DNA of 17,246 bases from Chromera velia. Lineage: Eukaryota > Sar > Chromeraceae. The stretch's first letter is position 1, and each line of letters starts with the position of its first letter. The stretch covers positions 1-17,246 of the forward strand of contig JAHBMJ010000342.1 in assembly GCA_018398765.1 (NCBI GenBank). Reading direction: 5' to 3'. A program made the translations under genes and the position numbers. The notes below the pieces were generated by a model. The model had not been told where the DNA came from and ran no database searches. It was given only the letters and a program-made list of their open reading frames with translations. Of the stretch, positions 1 through 7,373 are shown piece by piece.

Positions 1-459
1 CGGAAGAAGATTCTCGTCAAAGGCTCATCAGTAAAAAAAGGCAAAGGGAAGCGGAAGAAGATTCTCGTCAAAGGCTCATCAGTAAAAAAAGGCAAAGGGA
101 AGCGGAAGAAGATTCTCGTCAAAGGCTCATCAGTAAAAAAAGGCAAAGGGAAGCGGAAGAAGATTCTCGTCAAAGGCTCATCAGTAAAAAAAGGCAAAGG
201 GAAGCGGAAGAAGATTCTCGTCAAAGGCTCATCAGTAAAAAAAGGCAAAGGGAAGCGGAAGAAGATTCTCGTCAAAGGCTCATCAGTAAAAAAAGGCAAA
301 GGGAAGCGGAAGAAGATTCTCTTCAAAGGCTCATAAGTAAAAAAAGGCAAAGGGAAGCGGAAGAAGATTCTCGTCAAAGGCTCATCAGTAAAAAAAGGCA
401 AAGGGAAGCGGAAGAAGATTCTCGTCAAAGGCTCATCAGTAAAAATAGGCAAAGACGAG
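1..459 (+). repeat. 51-bp tandem minisatellite, about 9 copies
   Basis: Copies begin at 1, 52, 103, 154, 205, 256, 307, 358 and 409. The first eight are full length and nearly all identical. The copy at 307 differs at two bases, and the last copy drifts away after about 445. The unit length is a multiple of three, so each copy adds 17 codons without shifting frame. The near-perfect identity suggests recent expansion or homogenisation. The array continues past the left edge of the window. Confidence 0.97.
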
Positions 460-572
460 AGAAAACACTTACAGAGAGGCAGACAGGCAAGCAGGCAGAC
501 TTTCCTGGTTCTCTGACTTCACTTTCCTGGAAAAAAAGATTCCTGTGTGAAGCGCTGAAAATGAAAACCTGA
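3..572 (+). CDS. Partial ORF of 17-residue charged repeats, 3' end of a gene or exon
   Basis: The frame starting at base 3 is open through every repeat copy and on to a TGA at 570-572. Each unit reads EEDSRQRLISKKRQREA, rich in Arg, Lys and Glu, as expected for a long charged helix. After the repeats come about 40 unique residues ending in ALKMKT. Of the other two plus-strand frames, one has a stop in every copy and the other gains a stop in the variant copy at 307. In the open frame the variant gives one Arg-to-Leu change and one synonymous Ile change. Basic 17-residue repeats of this style occur in low-complexity parts of protist proteins, but I recognise no specific family. The start lies outside the window. 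One minus-strand frame is also open through the array, so a non-coding minisatellite, for example in an intron of the minus-strand neighbour, remains possible. Confidence 0.4.
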   Translation, partial: EEDSRQRLISKKRQREAEEDSRQRLISKKRQREAEEDSRQRLISKKRQREAEEDSRQRLISKKRQREAEEDSRQRLISKKRQREAEEDSRQRLISKKRQREAEEDSLQRLISKKRQREAEEDSRQRLISKKRQREAEEDSRQRLISKNRQRREKTLTERQTGKQADFPGSLTSLSWKKRFLCEALKMKT

Positions 573-604
573 ATCCTCAACAAACAAATATCAATTGAAT
601 GAAT

Positions 605-1466
605 TTACGCACGCACCTGTCTCTGTAGAATTTGACTCACGCTGAGTCCCTCACCGATTTCTCCGCTCGCCTTCATAACCCCACTGTTCGCCGTCGACCG
701 CCGCGGGAGACCCCCCTGTGTGTGCTGATCCGACAACCCCCCTATCCCCCCCATTCCCCCCCCAAGCAGACTTCCCTGCCCCTCCCCCCCCGCCCCCGTG
801 GGTGCAATGGACAATCTCCTCGATGACGCTGCGGGGGGGTGTCCCTCTGCCCCCTCCGGTGTCTCTCTGCGAGAGTGAGCCTGGAAGTCGTCGGACTCCT
901 TCAGAGGGATCGCGCCTTCCTCGATGTCCGTCGAGAAGTTCCGACGGGGGGCGAGGCCTCCTCTCTTGGAGGTCGCACTCTTCTCTTTCTGCACAGGGGA
1001 GGACACAGACATACATGGCTTTGTGGACATACGCAGAGAAGCAGAAAGAGGGGGGAGTTGCTGCGGTGGAATGAGGTACCAGACAGCTTGTTTCTCTCTC
1101 TCTCTCTCTCTCTTTCTGTGTGTGTGTGTGTGTATGACAGACAGAAGAACATTTTCTTCTTCTGCTTTTGCTTCTTTCTCAGGGCTGGGGGGCTCATGAG
1201 ATGTCTTCTGACGATATGGGGTGGAATCGGGTGAAGTGATCAAGTAGGTGAATAGAGGAATCGGGTGAAGTGATCAAGTAGGTGAATAGATGGACGAGGC
1301 GCCTTTGGAGTAGATGGACGGATGGACTCGCAGCATGCAGAGTGAACAGTGCATGTGTGCGGCAAGGAGACGGAGTCAAAGGGAGAACGTCCATTTGACT
1401 GCAGAAAGGGAAAGCTGCAGATCTCTCCGATCTGTTCTCTGCAATTCTTACCTTGGGTGAAGACAT
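605..1466 (-). CDS. Small two-exon gene for a disordered Ser/Gly/Arg-rich protein
   Basis: Model: exon 1 at 1466-1452 (ATG, reads MSSPK) ends at a strong donor, AAG|GTAAGAATTG. Exon 2 at 988-605 follows the acceptor CCCCTGTGCAG. Both junctions fall between codons, so the frame is kept. The product is about 132 residues. It starts KEKSATSKRGG, contains several basic-Ser patches (RRNFS, SRRLS, PRRST) that look like phosphorylation sites, has a Gly-rich centre (LLGGGMGGIGG) and ends SQILQRQVRA before a TAA. I recognise no domain. The intron (1451-989) carries a CT/GT microsatellite and a 34-bp tandem duplication. Two points are uncertain. The frame is open upstream of 1466 as far as about 1808, so the true start may lie further up. 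The last codons overlap a donor-like CAG|GTGCGTGCG at 617/616, so another exon may lie further left. It converges on the repeat ORF, with a 32-bp gap. Confidence 0.5.
1092..1134. repeat. CT then GT microsatellite
   Basis: A run of CT dinucleotides is followed directly by a run of GT. It lies inside the predicted intron of the minus-strand gene at 605-1466 and explains the low-complexity HTHTH/RERER translations in this stretch. Confidence 0.95.
1224..1291. repeat. 34-bp tandem duplication
   Basis: Two head-to-tail copies, 1224-1257 and 1258-1291, match at 33 of 34 bases. They begin GAATCGGGTGAAGTGATCAA. They sit within the predicted intron of the minus-strand gene. Confidence 0.93.
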
Positions 1467-2256
1467 TCTTTCTCTTGAGGGTCTCCTACGCTCTTTGTAT
1501 CTTGTCTGCAGACTCCTGCAGGGTACTGCTATCAACGACAGCCAATGAAGAGAAACTTTCGGGTTCTCTTCGGGTTGGATGGGGTTTCGGAGGCTGGTGC
1601 CCTTGTCTTTCTCTTCCTGTAAGAGTGCAAGCTCCACATCCCGACCGTCGACTTCAAAGCATTTGAATTCAATGAGCTGCCCTTTGTTGCATTGATGTGA
1701 ATGCATTGAATTATATATAAGTTCAGACTCAACGCGGTCGACGTTTGTGGCTGAGATGTATGAATGCAGATGCATGCATGGAGAAAACAGAGAAGAAAAA
1801 AATCCCAAATTGGCGCGCGACTTGCGCGCGCGGATGAATGCACTTTTTTGTTTGTCTGACTTTGAATGCTGCGTGCGTCAGTTCATAGGAGCTCCCACGA
1901 CTTACCTTTACAGCGCTAGTAGGCTGGGTTTCATTATTCTTCCTGGTCGGCAAACTCCACCACTTCGTTATTCTCTTGGTGTTTTCTGGTGTCGAAAAGG
2001 GGGGGGCGTACCGTTTGACCATTATGGTTGGTTGACCACAGCCATGACGGAAAACAGTCTTTCTTGAAAGACAACCTCGGGGGTGGCCCTGTGTGCGTGT
2101 GTTGTCGATCGGAAGAGCTCTTCTGTATCAACATGCACATGAAGTACTGACTTTGGGTGTACAGTACATGAAGCACTAATTGCATATTCATCGCATTGTG
2201 CCATGGCGTTGTTCTGGTTTCTTGTGTTGCTTCCCTCCGTCCGTCTCCTTTCCGTC
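1467..2256. other. Intergenic region between two divergent gene models
   Basis: This 790-bp gap separates the minus-strand start proposed at 1466 from the plus-strand start proposed at 2257, so it should hold both promoters. I see a GC-alternating patch near 1811-1833 (GCGCGCGACTTGCGCGCGC) and a TATATATAA at about 1711-1719, but no motif I can assign with confidence. Short open frames here have no recognisable product. Part of 1467-1808 may be an upstream coding extension of the minus-strand gene. Confidence 0.5.
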
Positions 2257-3860
2257 ATGTGTGTTGGCTCCTGGAACTTCGACGCTTGTTCCTCGGGGTT
2301 TCACTTCCTTCCTCTCGGTTCCAGAGACAGGAGACGAGGGAGCGCTTCTCGACGGAAAAGCAGGTGAGAGGGTCAGCGGGCGAAAACCTCAGTCCGTGTT
2401 TTTTTGATGACTATGCGAGGAGACGGCGCAAGTCCGTGCTCAATTTCACACAGAGAAGGAAGCAGCATTGTTAGAAGGAGTCGCTCTCTACTGGTCTGTG
2501 TGTTTCCTTCACTCCACAATGAATGCATCAAATGGCATTCTCGTTTGTTTTTTTGCAGGGAGAGGATGGAAGGGATGACTTTGTTGTCGGAGACGGGGCG
2601 GAACAGGGAGACGGACGTGAACCCGTCTCCTTCTCCTTCCTCGCTGGAGGTGCCCATCAGCTTCGTCAGTACTTTCCATCCCTTTGCACCCTTCCCCTCT
2701 CTTTCTGTTCAATTCCCATTGAACTGCTCGCTCTGTATGTGTCTGCAACCTGCATCTGCCTCTTTGCACTTCCGTCAAACAGTTCACAAACTATTTGCAG
2801 ACACCCAGGTCTGCGAATCCGAAAGAATCCCGCCTCCCCCATCATGTTTGCATCTGATGACTTTGCAGTACCACTACGAGTACGACTTGGTGCCGAGCTC
2901 GAGCGAGGATGACATGAGAATCCCCGCGCCCTTCCCTCCGATGCAGATGAGGTCCGTCTCCGTCTCTTGCCTCTCCGTCCCTCTGCGTCTCCGTCTCTCC
3001 ATTTTTCTTTCTAGCGGTCCCCGCTTCCCCGGGTGACCTTTCTTGTTCGCACACTCCCTCGCCCCTCACTCTTCTTCATCTCCCGTTTCAAACTGCTCCA
3101 TGATCCAGATGGTCCGACTGCGGCCTTCCTTCCTTCCTTCTTTCCTTCTTTCTTACAGGAGCCGACTTGAAGTACGAGAAGATCCGGGAGCTGCTCTCAG
3201 TTGCTACTCGTCAGTCAGTCCTTTCCTCTCTCCGTTCCGTTTTTCTTCTCCCCACTCTCTTTCCTTCCCGACCTGCCTGCGTCTCACAGAGCGTCCTTTA
3301 GAGAAGAAAATGTCCATCGCTCTCCGTGTACATGTGTCTGGCTGAATTGACGAGGCTGGCTCTCTGCCTAGCCTTTGGTCATCTGTCTCCGTCCTTCTTT
3401 GCAGACACCCCGAATCTTTCTGGGAACTCGCACGAAGACGGGCAGAGATCCGCACATATTGGTCGTCAGTCCTCACTTCAACATTTCTTTCTGTTTTTCT
3501 CGCTTGCTTTAGCTCTTCCCTCTTGCATGGAGAATGGAGAATGGCGGTCGGCCAATCTTCACAGGGGTCTCTCTGCGTGTGTAGAGAAAGTGAGAATGCT
3601 AGTCTGTCCACGTCTCTTTCAGTTTGTCCACGTCCCTTTCAGTCTGGACCGTGCCACTTCAGTATTGAACTGAGCTGTTCTCGTAGAGCGCCGACTACAA
3701 GCGCGGTACAGTCCATTTTCCCGGCCTTTGTGTCACTCAGTCTACTGCCGAGGTCGAATTTTTGCCTTCTCGATCGGCCCTGCCCCCACCTCCTGCTAGA
3801 GCGATAACTTGTCTCTCAGTCCTCCCCTGCACATGTCTTCTCTTCTCTTTCTGTTTCTTG

Positions 3861-3891
<31 letters not shown>

Positions 3892-4931
3892 TCGTTGTTC
3901 CCTCCCTTCCTTCTTCTTCCCAATAGAGGGGCGAATGCCGTGAGTCCTCCAAGCAAACTGGGGGAACCTATGCCCCGGCAACTCTTCGTGGTCAGTCAGT
4001 CAATCAGTCACGGTGACGTTTCTCTTTGTTGCAAATGTTTTCTTTTGGGTGCCAATACGTGGACTTGCATGGTAGCTTTTTCTTTCTCTCTATACATCTG
4101 TCTCTCTCACACACACTCCGTGTGAGGACGTATCATGCACGTGTGTATGTGTGCGTGTGTGCCTGCCTGCCTGCCTGCCAGGTTGTCTGTCTGTCGTTGT
4201 CTCACTGACTGTGCTGGTCTTCGGTCTTTCTGTGTTCTTTCCTGGCCTCGTGTATACGTGAAAAGAGAGAACGGAAGACGGAGTCATGGGAAAGGCACTC
4301 CTAGTCTGTCGATCTCTCTGTCTATCTGCCTGTCTATCTGTCTATCTGTGGGGAGGAAAAGAAAGCGAAGAGGAGGGGGCGGGAAAGGAACAGAGTATCT
4401 GTCTGTGATAAAGAAAAGGGTTGGGTCCTTATGTCCTCGTCTCTGGTGGTTCATCCACTCTCTTCAGAGACAGCCTTGGTGCCCTCACGATCATTCATTC
4501 CTCTGTACGCCGTGCCCTCCTCCTCTTGCACAAACATTTTATCTATTGTATGCATTATCGCCAGCTACCTCTTGTCTCTTCGCTCACCCACGCGTGCCCA
4601 TCTACGCATCACGGTGCCTCTAACTGTCTCGGTGAATCTATTCCACCTCACCTCTCCCTGCATGCCTCTTCCTGATCCCCGCCGCCGTGCAGTTCAACCT
4701 GCCCTACTACGCCACAGCAGCGGACCTCCTGCAGCACTTCAAGGACTTCCAACCGAAGTCCGCGAGGGTTTTCAACAACTCAGAGGGAACCTCCAAGGTT
4801 ATTCATGCGGTCTCCTCTGTGTCGGCTGGCTCGCTGATTTCTGCCTTCCTTCCTTCTCTGGTTCTTTTGTTTGGTACTTGCCTGCACGAGGGGCTGAAAG
4901 AGTTTCAAATAAATGGGTACAACACACACAG

Positions 4932-4963
<32 letters not shown>

Positions 4964-6024
4964 GGAGAGTGAGCAAGAGAGACAGAGAAAGGGGAAGACT
5001 GTCACTCATCCGGGCGCGTCCGAAAGGATCTGTGAGAAGAATTTTTGAACCTATGAAAGAAATGAAATCATCAAAAAATCACTCGTGATCCGAAGCACAT
5101 TTATTTTGCTGACTGCCTGTTTGCAGGGGTGTGGATGCATTGCCTTCGCTCAGGAAGAGCAGGCACAGAAGGCGCTGAGGGCTCTGCAGGACTCTGTGAT
5201 GGGCGGGAGAAGACTAGGCCTCAAGGTGCAACAGAGACAGGGTGAGTGAGTGCATGAGTGAGTGGAGGGATTTGATTTCCCCCTCCGCCTCTTGAGCGCT
5301 TCTCTCCTCGTTTTCTTTTATCTGCCAGTGAGTGGCCGAGTGCAGAAACGTGTTTGATGTCTGCGCTCTCTCTCTCTCTCTCTCCCCCCCTCCCCCTCTC
5401 TCTCGCTCTCTCCCTCTCTCTCCGTTGCTGCGTTTCTGGATCTCTGGGCCCACGCCCGCACAAAAAGAAGGATGGACACAGGAGGATTTACAACGCTGAT
5501 GGCCGCCTCGTCCGTCCAGTCGTTTGTATCCCGTTTATGTCTGTAAAGGTTTGCCGCTTTTCCCTTCAAAAAGCAGCAACCAGAAGTGAAACAACTGGCA
5601 GTGAACGGAGGGAAGGGCAAAAGAACATCTCTGTTTTTGCATATGTGAGTGCGTGTTTGTTTAGCCATGTCCCCCACCGATCGATGCAGCAAACGGGGTC
5701 GAAGGAGAGGACTTGGGGGATGACTCCTCTTCGCGTGGACAGGAGGGAAGAAGAGGGCAAGGGGGATCTGCTGGTGAGAACCAGTCAGTTAACTTTCTTT
5801 CTCTATTCAGACAGAAAGGACATTTGTCAGGAACCGATTTGGTTCATTTGCGTTAACACCAGAGAGAGAGTCAGTGTTCCTTCCGTTCTCCTCATCCTTC
5901 TTTATCTGGCGTTGTCCGTGTATGCTGCTTTCCGAGTCTTTTTTTTTTATTTGCTGGTATGAGTCGGCATCTCCTTCTTGAGAATGTGTGTCCGTTCGCG
6001 TGTGCGTATGTGTCCGTGTACGCG

Positions 6025-6065
<41 letters not shown>

Positions 6066-6896
6066 GTTTCCTCGTGTCCTTCCCCAGGACCTTGCAGATC
6101 CGCTCACAAATTCTTTCTCTCTTTGTTCTTCCCTTCTCCTGTCCCTCTCCCTCTCCCTCTTCTCTTCCTTCCTCCTCGTCGTCAGTCCATGCACGTGTGC
6201 TCGTGTCTTTCTTCCTTTCTTTCTTTCAGACAAGACCGGCGTCTGTTCATGATGAACATTCCGTTCGACTTCACAGAGGAGAGACTCCTCGCAGAGCTCC
6301 GGCAGAAGAAATTCGACCCGGTGTGGGTCCGAATGTTCAGAAGCCCCGTGGGAGTCAATGCGGTCAGTCAGTCAGTCAGTCAGGCAGGCAGGTGAATGGT
6401 CACTCCTTTCTGTTTCCTGCGGATGGATGCACATACATTTGCACAGGCACTCATGGACTCCTTTGATAGGCGTATGCATGAGGTCTGGCCGGGGAATTCA
6501 CTTTTTTCAGATTCAAATGGGATTGACCTTCCTTGTCTGCAGACTCTATCTCATTCCTCCTGATCAAAACATTTCGAACTACTACTACATCGCCCTCTTT
6601 CTTCCAACGTGCGACCATTCGTTCAAGTGCATAATCTGAAAAGAGTCACGTCAAAGTCGAAACATAAAGCTGTTCAAACGTTTGCCTGAATGTCCATACG
6701 CGCTTCTCCACTTCAGGGAAAGGCCCTTCTGCTGATGAAGTCCGCTGCTGACGCTACGAACTTGGTGAGATATTCCAACACATTCGGTCTGCGGGTGCGC
6801 GGGTTTCGGCTGATGGTGCGGAGGGATAGGGAGAGAGCGCTTTATGTCCAGGGTTCCAGAAAAGACTCAAAAGAGAAGGGCTCAGACATTTACTGA
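2257..6896 (+). CDS. Two-RRM RNA-binding protein, 11-exon gene
   Basis: Proposed exons: 2257-2363, 2559-2664, 2869-2951, 3159-3209, 3405-3464, 3927-3990, 4693-4797, 5127-5241, 5690-5783, 6230-6362 and 6717-6896. They sum to 1098 nt, giving 365 residues and a TGA, with every junction in phase. Residues 1-150 are probably flexible, with a basic patch (RRRGSASRRKS) and a Ser/Pro stretch. RRM1 spans about 153-228: RNP2 is LFVFNL and RNP1 is KGCGCIAF, each split by an intron. A Gly/Asp/Ser linker (about 231-261, GEDLGDDSSSRG) leads to RRM2 at about 265-345: RNP2 is LFMMNI and the RNP1 position is GKALLLMK. The tail is basic. RRM proteins bind single-stranded RNA in splicing, export or translation; I cannot name the orthologue. 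RRM1 and RRM2 exons are well supported and the N-terminal exons less so. The start at 2257 has a purine at -3; ATG 2566 is an alternative. The exon at 3159 can be read in two frames (see findings). Six of ten introns start GTCAGT. Confidence 0.78.
3861..3893. repeat. TTTC tetranucleotide repeat
   Basis: About eight CTTT units lie in the intron just before the acceptor at 3926 in the RRM gene. They add to the long pyrimidine tract preceding the exon at 3927. Confidence 0.93.
4301..4350. repeat. Degenerate TCTG/TCTA repeat
   Basis: Interspersed TCTG and TCTA units in the long intron 3991-4692 of the RRM gene. A second patch of TGCC and TGTC units lies at about 4160-4200. I see no gene in this intron. 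Confidence 0.8.
4922..4960. repeat. CA dinucleotide microsatellite
   Basis: A nearly pure CA run with one interruption (AGAC at 4930) in the intron 4798-5126 of the RRM gene. Confidence 0.95.
5365..5424. repeat. CT-rich microsatellite
   Basis: CT dinucleotides broken by runs of C, in the intron 5242-5689 of the RRM gene. On the opposite strand it produces RERERE-type open frames that I do not regard as coding. Confidence 0.9.
6028..6062. repeat. GTCT tetranucleotide repeat
   Basis: Eight or so GTCT units in the intron 5784-6229 of the RRM gene. The shadow frames read CLSVCLSV or its variants. Confidence 0.95.
6363..6391 (+). repeat. GTCA tandem run forming an intron donor
   Basis: Five GTCA units followed by GGCA units begin exactly at the proposed 5' splice site after the RRM2 exon ending at 6362. 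The splice donor is therefore part of a simple repeat. Compare the intron starts at 3210 and 3991. Confidence 0.8.
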
Positions 6897-7373
6897 TTCA
6901 TGACCTCGGTCACCTAGCTTTCATGAATCATCATGAATCAAAAAGTTAAGTGAAGCGAACAGAAAGCCTCTCAATCAAACTTGATATATCATTATGATCA
7001 TCATCATACGCCAAATCTAGTTGCCATTATGTAAAATAATAATCTTTTAAGTGAGCTGGATGGAAAATTTCTATAAAGATCTTGACTTAATAACTGACAA
7101 GGTTAAAGAGAATTAATACATGCCATGCGAAACACATGTTCACAAAGATTTAAACTTTTGATTTCAAATATAACAAATTTTCTTAGTTCAACGTTGAAAG
7201 TATTCAGCTAGCTCTACATAAAAATGCTAGTAAAAATGTATATGAATTAATATGAATAACAATAGCGCGTCATAGTTATAGTCATATAATCATAGTAATT
7301 TCATTTTTGCACTAAAACATGTATATTATATAGTCTCTGCAGATATTCCATCTTATTTCAATCTTACACTGCA
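6897..7373. other. AT-rich spacer between convergent genes
   Basis: Composition changes sharply after the RRM stop codon: long A/T stretches and almost no GC runs. I find no open frame of note, tRNA or snRNA. Short direct repeats (CATGAATCATCATGAATCA) lie near 6923. It presumably holds the 3' ends of both convergent transcripts. Confidence 0.8.

Noticed and set aside
473-526. Possible extra minus-strand exon between TTTTTTTCCAG and GTAAGTG
   Set aside because: Splice sites look good and 54 nt keeps the frame after the exon ending at 617, but the peptide (ESEVREPGKSACLPVCLS) is uninformative and the gene can end at TAA 605-607 without it.
4135-5048. Plus-strand open frames of 162 and 205 codons in the RRM-gene introns
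   Set aside because: They read through microsatellites and across the true RRM1 exon in the wrong frame; splice-site phase supports only the 4693-4797 exon here.
5214-5463. Minus-strand open frames rich in RERERE
   Set aside because: They are translations of the CT microsatellite in an RRM-gene intron. Similar frames at 901-1197, 5892-6233 and 3737-3952 have the same cause.
5518-5531. Candidate RRM-gene exon around 5486-5530 (after ACACAG, before GTCGTT)
   Set aside because: Its length would break the phase between the RRM1 exon and the linker exon at 5690, and its acceptor lacks a pyrimidine tract.
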